Shown: in pieces, positions 16,258-25,729 of the stretch
Layout of the letters: each line of letters starts with the position of its first letter
How positions within the stretch are numbered: the stretch's first letter is position 1
From: RUG334 sp045599645
GTDB taxonomy: Bacteria > Muiribacteriota > Ozemobacteria > Ozemobacterales > Ozemobacteraceae
Direction: 5' to 3'
DNA: 27,984 bases
NCBI GenBank assembly: GCA_045599645.1
Contig: JAZRWI010000077.1
Coordinates: 1-27,984, forward strand
Translations under genes and position numbers: made by a program
The notes under the pieces: generated by a model
Databases searched by the model: none
What the model saw: only the letters and a program-made list of their open reading frames with translations
Told to the model about the DNA's origin: nothing

Positions 16258-16980
16258 ATGGGTCAGATTAGGACAGAGTTTTATCTTAATGCCATAAATA
16301 ACGTTCCTGCTTTGGAAACAGATGGTGAAATGACAGATACTGTTGTTATTGTTCTTCACGGCTCTGACGTTTCAAAAGAAATAAACCAGCCTGATATGCA
16401 GCGTCTGGAGGAAGCTGGCTTCTGGTCTATATGCATCGATGCCCCGCATCATGGCGAACGTGCCGACGGCTATATGAATATAGCTGCCGGATGTAATCCT
16501 AGGGAGCAATATCTGATGATGCTTTCTGTTGTTCACCAGGAAGCCGCCGAAGTAGCCGAGCTTATAAAATATTTTAAATGGCTGGGGAAAAAGGTTGTTC
16601 TGCTTGGCATTTCCATGGGAGCCTATGCAGTTTTCGCAACTCTCATGCTTTGCAAGGAAGCAGACCTATATGCTACCTTCATGGGCAACCCGGATTTCAA
16701 GTTCAAGGAAGCAAATACCTTCTCTCTGCCGGAAACTGCATGCCCTGCAGAGAATATGGATAAAGTATTCCCTGCCAGTCTTTTCATGGTAAATGCAGGA
16801 AGAGACGAATTCGTAGACCCCAATGGGGCTAGAAGCTTCTATGAAAAGCTTAAGCCATGCTATGAAAATTGCCCAGAAAGACTTCAGCTGTTGGAATACC
16901 CGGAATCAAGCCATATGATGCGTGCAGAAGACTGGTTTGATGCATGGGATAGGTTTATTGCAAGAATCAAAGAAATGTAA
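16258..16980 (+). CDS. Alpha/beta hydrolase (esterase/dienelactone-hydrolase-like)
   Basis: A 240-residue soluble hydrolase. The nucleophile elbow GISMG has Ser119, the acid is probably Asp183 in NAGRDEFVDP, and the base is His219 in PESSHMM. The oxyanion-strand region is VVIVLHGSDVSKE, and DAPHHGERADG matches the APxHGxR block of YjfP/prolyl-oligopeptidase-like esterases. There is no signal peptide, so it is cytoplasmic. The substrate cannot be read from sequence. It is one of only two plus-strand genes and is divergent from the HicB-like gene; GGAGG lies about 12 bases upstream of the ATG. No convincing plus-strand promoter is visible. It is followed by a triplicated repeat with hairpins. 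Confidence 0.87.
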   Translation: MGQIRTEFYLNAINNVPALETDGEMTDTVVIVLHGSDVSKEINQPDMQRLEEAGFWSICIDAPHHGERADGYMNIAAGCNPREQYLMMLSVVHQEAAEVAELIKYFKWLGKKVVLLGISMGAYAVFATLMLCKEADLYATFMGNPDFKFKEANTFSLPETACPAENMDKVFPASLFMVNAGRDEFVDPNGARSFYEKLKPCYENCPERLQLLEYPESSHMMRAEDWFDAWDRFIARIKEM

Positions 16981-16984
16981 CCCA

Positions 16985-17275
16985 CATTCGTCACAGCTTC
17001 GCTGTGCCACCTTCTCCCTAAAGGAAGAAGGCCTTGCCGGGGGCGGACATAGCTTCATTATACAAAACCAGAAATTACAAAGCTAGTTGCAAACTCTGCA
17101 TCCGTCACAGCTTCGCTGTGCCACCTTCTCCCTAAAGGAAGAAGGCCTTGCCGGGGGCGGACATAGCTTCATCATACAAAACCAGAAATAACAAAGCTAG
17201 TTGCAAACTCCTCATTCGTCACAGCTTCGCTGTGCCACCTTCCCCCTAAAGGAGGAAGGCCTCGCAGGGGCGACT
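16985..17275. repeat. Three direct copies of a 114-bp hairpin-bearing repeat
   Basis: Copies begin at 16985, 17099 and 17213, exactly 114 bp apart; the third is truncated at about 17275. Each begins CATTCGTCACAGCTTCGCTG and contains the hairpin CACAGC-TTC-GCTGTG. A second imperfect hairpin follows (CCTTCTCCC, TAAA, GGAAGAAGG). The second and first copies are nearly identical and the third is more diverged. The remaining 17276-17413 sequence shows no gene or clear terminator. Confidence 0.92.
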
Positions 17276-17413
17276 CCAATTCTAGCAGAAAACTTTCTTA
17301 ACACTAGCAAATCCAGAATGTGCAGTCCCAACAACCCCCTAACCACAAATCCCCAACCCCGTCTCTGGGGGAGGATTGTGTTGCGCACTCGATATGTCGC
17401 TATGCAACAAGAG

Positions 17414-18631
17414 TTAGACGCGAACGTAGCCTTCGGCGTAGAACCATTCCTGAAGCTTGACCATCTGGTCACCGGGAACAAGAATGTGATGATTGCCAAG
17501 TGGTTTATTGAAGAAATAACTGTCTGCGCCTGGCATATCAAGCTTAAGCTGGGTGCGGCAGAGATTTGGTGAATACTTGTGTTCCATTGATTCACCCTTC
17601 ATCATTACATAACGCTTATTAATAGCGTCTACACGCAGCATTGTAAAATAACGTTCCTGGAATTCACCGGCAACAGCAACGCCTATGCCTGATTCAAAAT
17701 GGGTTTCAAGATGATAATGAGCAAGAATAGTAGTTGGACATGTGCAGTGAGCGAAGGTTACAACAGAGCCTCTGATGCTTGATGGATTGGCCATGAAGCT
17801 TGGCTTACGAACACAGTCATTAACTATCATCATTGTAATGAGAGATGGTATATCGCCTTCGCAGGAAGCTGGAATACCTTCATCATTAAGCTGTGCAAGA
17901 GCCATACAGCCAGTTGTTTTCTGGGTTGAAAGCAGATCAAAGCATCTTATTGTTATAGCGGTAAGTTCACGTGCTGCAATAAGTCTCTTGAGACCAGCAT
18001 AAATAGTAGCTGATTTAAGAAGCTCTTCTTCAGAAATGTTAGCTTTTCTTTCTCTGAAGCGAGCTGCAAATTCCTGTAATTCATCTGGTTCAGCCTGAGA
18101 AATATAGCGTTCAAGCTCTTCCATAGGAATTGTAAGAATCTTGGCACCTGTATTTTCTTCAATCTTTGCAAAATCTGGTGAACTGGCAATAAGCCAACTT
18201 GATGGGCCGCCAATCAAACCAATGGTCTGTCCTTCAAGGGTCATTCCCATCTCTACAGAAACAAGCTTCTGGATTTTCTGGGCCTGAGCTTCAAAGCTGC
18301 CATGAACGATGCAGGTTCTGCATTCCGGTTCGTTCTGGCGCAACCATGACAGAATTTCAACAGCTGCCGGTAAAGAGTTATCTGTTTCGCTTGATGCTAT
18401 TACAAAAGGCTTCCCTGAAGCTTTAATGCTTGGCCAAAGCTTCAAAAATGTGTTTTCTGTTCCACCGGTCATTACACCGATTACAATAAAATCGCAGGAG
18501 TCAAACTGCTTTTCGGTTATTTCACGACAACCGAAGGAAGCCAGGCAAGCAGTTCTGAAGTTCTTTTTGAGAGTTTCAAGTCTAGCCTTATCATGCACCA
18601 ATGATTCAAGATACAAAATACCAGTAGTCAT
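17414..18631 (-). CDS. L-fucose/D-arabinose isomerase-superfamily protein
   Basis: A 405-residue protein that I place in the fucose/arabinose isomerase superfamily (COG2407-like). An alpha/beta N-terminal half includes DFIVIGVMTGGTEN and IGLIGGPSSWLIAS. A C-terminal half carries the family pattern TTGCMALAQLNDEGIPASCE with Glu258, then DIPSLITMMI and VTFAHCTCPTT with His295. These correspond to the Glu and His that bind the divalent metal in the isomerases. The family interconverts aldoses and ketoses in the cytoplasm. No sugar kinase, aldolase or transporter is nearby, so substrate and even catalysis are uncertain. It is probably monocistronic, with its 3' end facing the 114-bp repeats. Confidence 0.72.
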   Translation of the reverse strand: MTTGILYLESLVHDKARLETLKKNFRTACLASFGCREITEKQFDSCDFIVIGVMTGGTENTFLKLWPSIKASGKPFVIASSETDNSLPAAVEILSWLRQNEPECRTCIVHGSFEAQAQKIQKLVSVEMGMTLEGQTIGLIGGPSSWLIASSPDFAKIEENTGAKILTIPMEELERYISQAEPDELQEFAARFRERKANISEEELLKSATIYAGLKRLIAARELTAITIRCFDLLSTQKTTGCMALAQLNDEGIPASCEGDIPSLITMMIVNDCVRKPSFMANPSSIRGSVVTFAHCTCPTTILAHYHLETHFESGIGVAVAGEFQERYFTMLRVDAINKRYVMMKGESMEHKYSPNLCRTQLKLDMPGADSYFFNKPLGNHHILVPGDQMVKLQEWFYAEGYVRV

Positions 18632-18688
18632 CTGTCATTTAACCCCCGTCATTAATGTAACGTGGGTACAGTATAACACATAAAACAT

Positions 18689-18718
18689 ATTATATCTAAT
18701 TTTTTGGGTATGTCACAA
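18689..18718 (-). promoter_or_regulatory. Possible promoter of the isomerase-like gene
   Basis: The minus strand has a perfect -10 TATAAT (18689-18694) with TTGTGA (18713-18718) 18 bp upstream. The leader would be about 50 nt. The -35 is only four of six. Confidence 0.4.
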
Positions 18719-18722
18719 AGCT

Positions 18723-18968
18723 AAAATTAATGTGCTCAGTGCAAGCCTTGCGAAGCACAAATCTCCCGATAGCAGTCAGCTTAAATTAACGTGCTCAGTG
18801 CAAGCCTTGCGAAGCACAAATCTCGATAGCAGTCGGCCAAAATTAACGTGCCGAAAGGCACAATTTCACGTCTGACGCAAAGCGTCAGACATTCACTCTT
18901 GCAAAGCAAGTTTTCATTCCCGAAGGGTCTTCACACACCAAAGGTGTTTTCACGTCGGCAACGCCGAC
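18723..18968. repeat. String of eight short hairpins with conserved spacers
   Basis: Two 59-bp-spaced copies of a longer unit (stem ends GTGC...GCAC at 18732 and 18791) are followed by six compact perfect hairpins with different stems. These are GTGCC-GAAA-GGCAC (18848-18861), GTCTGACGC-AAA-GCGTCAGAC (18870-18890), CTTGC-AAA-GCAAG (18898-18910), CCC-GAA-GGG (18919-18927), ACACC-AAA-GGTGT (18935-18947) and GTCGGC-AAC-GCCGAC (18954-18968). Loops are A-rich and the spacers are variants of TTTCAC. The string fills the gap between the isomerase-like gene's promoter and the giant gene's stop codon. No T tract follows any hairpin, so these are not ordinary terminators. Confidence 0.9.
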
Positions 18969-18971
18969 CCC

Positions 18972-21900
18972 TTATGGCGTATACTCATACAACATTGTCT
19001 TTGAGCCAGCTTTTCCCAAAATATAAATTTTTGACCCATAAACTACTGCACAGCATGGAGACATGGCAGTTGACAACGGTGTCAATTCTCTCAAGTCACC
19101 TGTTTCTGTATTATAAGCATATGCAGAACTGGTAGGCGACCCATTCTTGGTCTCACCGCCAAAAATGAATATTTCATCTCCATAAGAGCAGCAGCCCATA
19201 TAATATCGAGGAAGCTTATCGACCATCGAAGTATCCGGGTTAGATATATTAGAACTAGCTATTGTCTTCCAGGCTAAGGGACTTGCACCACCAGTATCCA
19301 TAGTAGGCAAAAATTCGAAGAAATCATTCTTGCCAACCAGGTCATGGTCGCCATTTATTGCACCACCAACACAGTATATTTTTCCCTTATGCCATACCAT
19401 AGCGTGGTTGAAACGATTCCCATTAAGAGACGGCAAGGTTCGACTAATGCCATTCTTATAATGTGCCCCATCAAATTTGTCTATAGCATGAGGCCAGTAT
19501 AACAAGGCTGTGTTTGTTGCATAGTTTGCTGCATTGGAATTTTTTACATGACCGCCAGTATAAACAAGACCATATGGTGTTGCACAGCAGGCCCCTGCAC
19601 CAACATTGACTTCTCCACGATCATCCGTTTCAAGACCTGTCAGATAGTCGTCTTCAATAGCAACCCTTGAATTTGAAGAAAACATTTCAAAGCCTACTAG
19701 TCTCAAGTCTTTGCTGGAATCTGTCGTATCTTTTACCTGAAATAAATAATGCTTATATGGTGTAGGATTCTTTATTTCTGCAGTAATATACGTATTGCCA
19801 GCATTTTCATTAGGTCCGGTAAATTCGCCATCATTCCCATCGGGTAAACCTGCAAATCCAATAGGCACCCAAGCAGATGAAGTCGGAGGCAAAGTAGTAT
19901 CACTTGCACTGGGAGCAACGGAATCATTAGAACCATATAATCTAAATACTCTCACACCACTTTTGTTAGAATCCTTAGCATTAGCATATCTGACAGCGCA
20001 TACAGCTTCCTGTTTTTTAAATGAAGTAATAATCCAGGTTTTTTTGGATTTATTAGATTCATAACCAGCAGTCGAAGTGCTGATATAGTTCTTGTTATTA
20101 TTATACTGTTTATTCTCGGTAAAAATATCGCTTAAGTTGTAATCATTACTGCTAGCAGAAGACCATGTCATGCTTTCGAAGGGCTCACAATTAGTAATCA
20201 TAGAGGAATTCAATGAAGTTTTATTCTTAATATTACTTGGTTGACTACCTAATTGCGGAGTCAAACGTTTAACTCCAGTTCGCCAAAGTTCAAGATTACT
20301 TACACCACGCGCACTTCCGCCATCTTTGGCCGACTTTAAATATAGCAGATAGGTTGAATAAGCACCACCTGCAGTCTTATCTGATTTTTCATGAGGCCCA
20401 TCATTATTAGTAGCGCATGCTCCAGCTAATACCAAGTTATAATTACTAGCATAATTAATACTGACTTCATTAGAAGGAACAGCATCACCGCCATATAATA
20501 CCCAGTCTTTTAGTTTATTATCGTTAACAGAATCATGATTATGGATTATAACTTTATTCACAGTCGCTTTCATATTGCTTGGAAATGTATATGATACCCA
20601 CTTTTTGTTTTCACCCCCAGAAGCCAAAAGTAAGGTTCTGAAATAAGAACTGTTGTCATTATCAAAAATATCTTCCGGATCATTATCAGTAATCCCGCTT
20701 TCACCTTTTCGTAGTGTAAAAAGATTTTTAGTGTCATCATTATATATGTAGTTTACCATGTATTCGTCATTGAAGCCGTCATCTTCATTAACCAGTGATG
20801 TCTTAGCCTTTTTGGTATTAACATTAAAGCTCTGCACCCTATTCGTAGGCTTAGTTCCATTATTATCATCACCCATGATGTAAAGAGTATCATCATAGCT
20901 GGTTATGGGAGAATACGGAGCAGGATACTTTAAGATTTGTGAGAAACTGCTCACTGAATTATCGGCAGGATTAAACACAACAATAGTTCTTGATGCAACA
21001 GCATCAGTATTCCCCGGGAAAATATATAATCCACCGGAAGCAACAGTAGCACTACAGTTATACTTAAGGTCTATTGCATTGACAATACTATTGCTTATAC
21101 TCTTATAAGTTCCGCGACTACCTGCGCCAGAATAGCTTACAAAAGGTTTTGAAGCCATAGCAACAGGTTCATTATCAACAGGCATAGCTCCAAGGTAAGC
21201 GGTATAAGAACCAGGATTGGCTGGCGGGTAGTTGGCACTTATATCAACCACCTGCTTACTGGCTCTAAATGTATTCCCATCAGGCTTAGCAATATTAAAA
21301 GCTCTAATTTCGTTATTTCCTCCGCCCGAACCTGCGTTGGCACAACCAAGAAACAGTTTTGTGCCATCACAAGAAAGAGCCATAGCTCCAGTAAGTTTAG
21401 TTGCACCCAGATTAAATCTGACAAGTCCCAAATCATTTGAAGACTTATTACCAATCGCCCAAAAACAATTATTCACTTTATCTGTTATGTATAAAACAGG
21501 ATTTGCCCTATCTCTTGAGAACATCATTGCAGCAGATTCTACACCAAGAGTTTTAACGGGAGTTTCTGTTGTCTTAGCAGGAAAAGCCTTCATGAATGTC
21601 GGTTGATTTTTCAGTATATATGTCTGGTTACTCTTTAAAGTATTCCAGCCACACACATCATATTCATTGTTTAATATATTATTTTTTGATATATCATTTC
21701 CTGACGGGGCAGATAAATTATCCTCTATCTTGCTTTTTGTTGCGCCATTTCTGCCTAGGAAAATAGCCGACCAGCTACCACCACCATTTGAAGTCTGGTC
21801 AAGCTGAAGCAGACCGCTTTTATAAGGAGCTAAGCCTATAGAGAAAGCGGAGTCATAGAGTTTATCTTGTTCACCTGTTTCGAATCGCCCACCAAGCAAA

Positions 21901-24900
21901 AAGTTGTCGTAGAAAAATCTGGAATCTTCACTAGGTAAACCCTGAAGAAGAGTAAAGTCCTTATCGTCTCTAATGTATCCGAAGAACCTCTTATTAGCCA
22001 TAGCTTTAACGCCTTCCGTGCCGGAAACAGCACTGCTGTCATCCAGGTGATAATTTCCTGGATGGGCATTAAAAGCTTTAAAGGAATCATACTTAGTTGT
22101 AACAGATTTGAAATTCTTCATAGCTGTAGTATTGTAGCCACAACCATTTGCCACATTTTTAAACAAGGACTCCCGTTCGTCTGGCCATGAATAATCAGGA
22201 GACTTAATAACAGAATTATCTTCATCATAAGCCCCGGTCTGCATTTTTTCGCGGTAATCTACCAGCATACCTTCAATCTGGGTTTCATTATAAAAATTAG
22301 TGTTGTTAAAATCATAGAAAGTTATTGTAGGAGGTTCACCACCAGATGTATCTTCACCTGACAATACAGCAATAATGCCCATATCACGACTAATGGCAAG
22401 CTTCTTTGAATATGCCGGTGGAAAAGACGCAGATTTGGCAGTACCTGCACCTGTTTTGAAATTTATAGCATATTTTCTTCGCCAGTTAGCAGGAATGCTC
22501 CCAAATGAGTCACCATCAATTGCTGAAGGGTGGTTATACAGTTGTTGATTAAGAGTAAGATTACCAGTGCCTAAGGCTACAGGGGATGATTTATTATCCT
22601 TACCACAATCACTATAAAAAGTATAATTACTATCACCATTAGCAAAAGCAACAGCACCGGCATTCCCTGTGCCCGAACCAGGTTTCCCACCATTCCAGAA
22701 TCCAACAAAATATGTGTTGTCTACAACTTTACCACCATTAGCCCAGTTAAGTGGTACATCTTTACTTATTTGTCCACTAGTCAGACCAATAGAAGTTGTA
22801 GTCCAGTCCTTAAGTTTATAACCATTATCTGTAGAACCAGCTACCAGCACTGGGGTAATATATCTGACCCCACCACCTGACCAGTTGCCCGCCCTGACAT
22901 CGCAAAGACTCACAACATCATTAACCTTAAATTGTTTACTGGTTTCAACAGCAATAAATCCCTCACTTCCATCAACTTCAGTCTCAGAAAAGCTATCGGG
23001 CGTATAATTCGGAACAACTCTTTGTGCACCACTTGAAGCCGGCTGACTTACCCATCTTGCAAACAAGGAATATTTATTGGGGCTAACGGGATATTCGCGT
23101 GGTATACGTCCGACCCATTCAACCATTGAAGTACCGTCAGTTTTGCCAAATAAGGACATATAACCACCCTTAGGCAAACCAATAAGGTCAAGGCGTTTCC
23201 AGGCCGGGTCAAGGTCAAAGTCCCCACGGAAATAAGAATCTTCCTGAGGGCATGCCCAGTCGCCATCTTCACCATAATCATTATTAACATTCCATATACA
23301 GCCATCGCCGCCAGCAGCAGAGCTATCTTCTTCAAGGAAGAACAGCATATTCTGAGGTCTATCATCAAAAGCAGCCTTAACTACATTCCAAGACCCGAGT
23401 TCGGTACCGGAATCATAACCTGATATAGAAAAAGGAGTACCCTGTTTCCTGTTTTCTCCATAGGTGCCTATCAGAAGTTCGCCATTCGGACTCATGGCCA
23501 GATCACTAGGAGTATGGGTAGCTACAATTTCACTATCTTCAATTTTCTTCATGACGTTCATGTCATAAAGTGTAATAGTTTCACTGCTGGAAACAGCAAG
23601 AATGTCTCTTGGATTTGCAGCAATATCAGCAATGGAATCGTTGTTCTTAGGGCCTTCATTCGCTAATTCAAGCTTGTTTTCATTAGTAATCTGGGTTTCT
23701 TGAGCCTTAGCATTATTAGATTTGGTAAAAATAAGATAAGGCTTTTCCTTTTCTGTAATAACCAGTTCCCCGGCAACAGGGGAAGGAATCATTTGAAATG
23801 CCTTGAATTTTCTGGCAGCAGGACCACCAGGTCCACCGGCAGGACCACCAGTATTAATTGCACTTTTATAAATGCCATAATCTTCGTTACGGTCGTCACC
23901 GATAGCAAGACTAGTCGCAATAACATCTTCTTTGCATTCTTTATTGGTAACATTGAGCGTAAGAGTCCTGTCATTTATATCGTTCGAAGCATTGGCGTTT
24001 GCCACAAAAGCAGGTCTGCAGACTTCGTCATAGGCCTGCTTATCCAGAAGCGCTCCTGTGTTTGCATCAAAAAGAAGTACATTCTTTTTATCATCCTTGT
24101 TATAATCTAAGGTTACAGCAAGATGAGTGCCTGCCGGATTAACAGCAATACCCTTCAAATCATGTTCATAACTAAGATAACCTATTTTTTCTGGTTTGAA
24201 TGTAGTTTGGCTAAAATCATCATCGCCACCATTATTCTTGGGATACATAGAAAACCTATAAACACCAAGATTTTTGTCTTTATAGGCTAGATACAGATAA
24301 CCATTAGATGCGGCAACCAGACCAACATACTCATTTTTTTCACCGTCAAGATTGGCACTACCAACCTCTGTAAATTTAACACTAGACCAGTCCAGCACAT
24401 TTGTTGAAGGATTAATAGTATAATCAAACTTAAATACAATAAGAGTCTTAGCTTCTTTTTTGGTAAGAAACAAGTATTTACCATCAGGCCTGAAAGCCAT
24501 ACCACCGTCTTTTATTGATGATTCAGCTTTTTTGTCAGGATTGCAAAACGCTAATGAAGTATCTGAAGTCAGCTGTTTTTTACACTTGCCATAATCAGGG
24601 CTCTTCTTATCAAGATTGACATACATAATATTATTTTTAAGAAGAACAGCCATAATTTTACCTGAAGGATGGAGAGCTATACGCCATGGCCGATATGAAT
24701 CATGTTCTTTATCGTCAGGTTTGTCAGCTTTCTTGGAACTGCGTGCCAGAGTTATAGTAGAAGCCACTGTTTTTGTAACAGGGTCTATAGCGATTAATTT
24801 CAAGTTCAGAGAATCACATACCCAGATGTATTCGTCGCTGACTGCGGGCAGATTAACCAGTGAAAAATTTGAAACAGGGGCAACAAACGTATCAGAGGCA

Positions 24901-25553
24901 ACTACGTTGTTCTCAAGAAGCATATAGCCGTCTTCATTATATGCAAAATCTTCTTCTTCTATAAGTCGTGTAGTGACAACGATGCCCATCAAGCCCTTGG
25001 GGCCGGCTTCTCCGGCACGATAATTAGTGTCTTCAGTATAGTCCGCAATCAAAATACCATCATTGGTCTGCACAGATGTCTTATAAGCATAAATAATCTT
25101 AAGGTATGCAGTACTTGTCGTTGAGCTTAAGCCCAACAAAGTGCAGGCATCAGTAGACAATTCAGTAGTAATAGCAGGATCGGAAGAAGAATAATTTGGG
25201 TCTACACTTCGTAATTCTTCTGGAGTTACTGATGTTTCAGGAATTTCCATTCTGACAGCTTTTTCTTCATCACCAGTAGGATCAAAATAAATAATATAGT
25301 GATACGTATCGTCTGTTGAAACGGCACGATGGTCAAAGGAGGCATTAGCGATTTCTTTAGTAAGACGTGAACGGGTGTATTGAATCATTTTTGAGTTATG
25401 GTCATAAGCTTGAGCTCTATTAGAGGCGTTTTGCATTGTGCCCAAAATAGGCAGAATACTATAACCGGCCATAACAGTTACAATCAATGCTTCAGCAAGA
25501 GTAAAGCCCAATCTCTTACATTTTCTGACAAATCCACTTACTAATTTATTCAT
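18972..25553 (-). CDS. Giant pseudopilin-like surface protein with propeller, discoidin-like and Kelch regions
   Basis: A 2193-residue protein. The N-terminus is a type IV prepilin signal: basic leader, cleavage expected at G16|F17 (GFTLAEALIVTV), Glu at mature position 5, and a hydrophobic helix to about residue 40. A pilin-like stem follows. Residues about 225-760 contain WD/NHL-like propeller repeats (RPWRIALHPSGKIMAVL, DLKGIAVNPAGTHLAVTL, TPSDLAMSPNGELLIGTYG). About 764-835 and the following region to 1600 are beta-rich and not confidently assigned. Discoidin (F5/8 type C)-like segments lie at about 1615-1757 and 1804-1955 (NKVIIHNHD, KDWVLYGGD; VRVFRLYGSND, LRLVGFEMF). A Kelch-like region fills 1967-2193 (HAMVWHKGKIYCVGG, CCSYGDEIFIFGGE, CCAVVYGSKIYILGK). 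Ordinary pseudopilins are 100-250 residues. It may be displayed by a type IV pilus or type II secretion-like assembly as an adhesin or glycan-binding tip. No pilus genes are in the window. Confidence 0.85.
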   Translation of the reverse strand: MNKLVSGFVRKCKRLGFTLAEALIVTVMAGYSILPILGTMQNASNRAQAYDHNSKMIQYTRSRLTKEIANASFDHRAVSTDDTYHYIIYFDPTGDEEKAVRMEIPETSVTPEELRSVDPNYSSSDPAITTELSTDACTLLGLSSTTSTAYLKIIYAYKTSVQTNDGILIADYTEDTNYRAGEAGPKGLMGIVVTTRLIEEEDFAYNEDGYMLLENNVVASDTFVAPVSNFSLVNLPAVSDEYIWVCDSLNLKLIAIDPVTKTVASTITLARSSKKADKPDDKEHDSYRPWRIALHPSGKIMAVLLKNNIMYVNLDKKSPDYGKCKKQLTSDTSLAFCNPDKKAESSIKDGGMAFRPDGKYLFLTKKEAKTLIVFKFDYTINPSTNVLDWSSVKFTEVGSANLDGEKNEYVGLVAASNGYLYLAYKDKNLGVYRFSMYPKNNGGDDDFSQTTFKPEKIGYLSYEHDLKGIAVNPAGTHLAVTLDYNKDDKKNVLLFDANTGALLDKQAYDEVCRPAFVANANASNDINDRTLTLNVTNKECKEDVIATSLAIGDDRNEDYGIYKSAINTGGPAGGPGGPAARKFKAFQMIPSPVAGELVITEKEKPYLIFTKSNNAKAQETQITNENKLELANEGPKNNDSIADIAANPRDILAVSSSETITLYDMNVMKKIEDSEIVATHTPSDLAMSPNGELLIGTYGENRKQGTPFSISGYDSGTELGSWNVVKAAFDDRPQNMLFFLEEDSSAAGGDGCIWNVNNDYGEDGDWACPQEDSYFRGDFDLDPAWKRLDLIGLPKGGYMSLFGKTDGTSMVEWVGRIPREYPVSPNKYSLFARWVSQPASSGAQRVVPNYTPDSFSETEVDGSEGFIAVETSKQFKVNDVVSLCDVRAGNWSGGGVRYITPVLVAGSTDNGYKLKDWTTTSIGLTSGQISKDVPLNWANGGKVVDNTYFVGFWNGGKPGSGTGNAGAVAFANGDSNYTFYSDCGKDNKSSPVALGTGNLTLNQQLYNHPSAIDGDSFGSIPANWRRKYAINFKTGAGTAKSASFPPAYSKKLAISRDMGIIAVLSGEDTSGGEPPTITFYDFNNTNFYNETQIEGMLVDYREKMQTGAYDEDNSVIKSPDYSWPDERESLFKNVANGCGYNTTAMKNFKSVTTKYDSFKAFNAHPGNYHLDDSSAVSGTEGVKAMANKRFFGYIRDDKDFTLLQGLPSEDSRFFYDNFLLGGRFETGEQDKLYDSAFSIGLAPYKSGLLQLDQTSNGGGSWSAIFLGRNGATKSKIEDNLSAPSGNDISKNNILNNEYDVCGWNTLKSNQTYILKNQPTFMKAFPAKTTETPVKTLGVESAAMMFSRDRANPVLYITDKVNNCFWAIGNKSSNDLGLVRFNLGATKLTGAMALSCDGTKLFLGCANAGSGGGNNEIRAFNIAKPDGNTFRASKQVVDISANYPPANPGSYTAYLGAMPVDNEPVAMASKPFVSYSGAGSRGTYKSISNSIVNAIDLKYNCSATVASGGLYIFPGNTDAVASRTIVVFNPADNSVSSFSQILKYPAPYSPITSYDDTLYIMGDDNNGTKPTNRVQSFNVNTKKAKTSLVNEDDGFNDEYMVNYIYNDDTKNLFTLRKGESGITDNDPEDIFDNDNSSYFRTLLLASGGENKKWVSYTFPSNMKATVNKVIIHNHDSVNDNKLKDWVLYGGDAVPSNEVSINYASNYNLVLAGACATNNDGPHEKSDKTAGGAYSTYLLYLKSAKDGGSARGVSNLELWRTGVKRLTPQLGSQPSNIKNKTSLNSSMITNCEPFESMTWSSASSNDYNLSDIFTENKQYNNNKNYISTSTAGYESNKSKKTWIITSFKKQEAVCAVRYANAKDSNKSGVRVFRLYGSNDSVAPSASDTTLPPTSSAWVPIGFAGLPDGNDGEFTGPNENAGNTYITAEIKNPTPYKHYLFQVKDTTDSSKDLRLVGFEMFSSNSRVAIEDDYLTGLETDDRGEVNVGAGACCATPYGLVYTGGHVKNSNAANYATNTALLYWPHAIDKFDGAHYKNGISRTLPSLNGNRFNHAMVWHKGKIYCVGGAINGDHDLVGKNDFFEFLPTMDTGGASPLAWKTIASSNISNPDTSMVDKLPRYYMGCCSYGDEIFIFGGETKNGSPTSSAYAYNTETGDLRELTPLSTAMSPCCAVVYGSKIYILGKAGSKTMLYEYTP

Positions 25554-25575
25554 CGCTATTCACCCCTATACCTTT

Positions 25576-25604
25576 ATTATAACAAAATTTCAAGAGTATG
25601 CCAA
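25576..25604 (-). promoter_or_regulatory. Strong promoter of the giant pseudopilin gene
   Basis: The minus strand carries TTGGCA (25599-25604), a 17-bp spacer and TATAAT (25576-25581), 11 of 12 to consensus. The predicted leader is about 16 nt and includes an AGGGGTG ribosome binding site before the ATG at 25553. Confidence 0.75.
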
Positions 25605-25608
25605 ATGG

Positions 25609-25729
25609 AGTCGGAAGTCGTTAGCCGAAAGCCAGAAGCCAGAAGCCAGAAGCCGAAAAGCAACGGATAGCAGGATTGTAGCGGATAAGCCAGAAATCGT
25701 TAGTCGGAAGTCGGAAGCCGGAAGCAGGC
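25609..25729. repeat. Heptamer repeats of the AGYCRGA family
   Basis: Seven contiguous 7-bp units at 25609-25657 (AGTCGGA, AGTCGTT, AGCCGAA, three AGCCAGA, AGCCGAA) and six at 25688-25729 (AGCCAGA, AATCGTT, two AGTCGGA, AGCCGGA, AGCAGGC). The same unit family recurs at 27602-27643. Confidence 0.85.

Noticed and set aside
16985..17275. CRISPR-like repeats or small ORFs in the 114-bp repeats
   Set aside because: Repeat units are contiguous with no unique spacers, and ORFs of 120-130 codons there lie across the repeats or antisense to the isomerase-like gene, with no protein-like composition.
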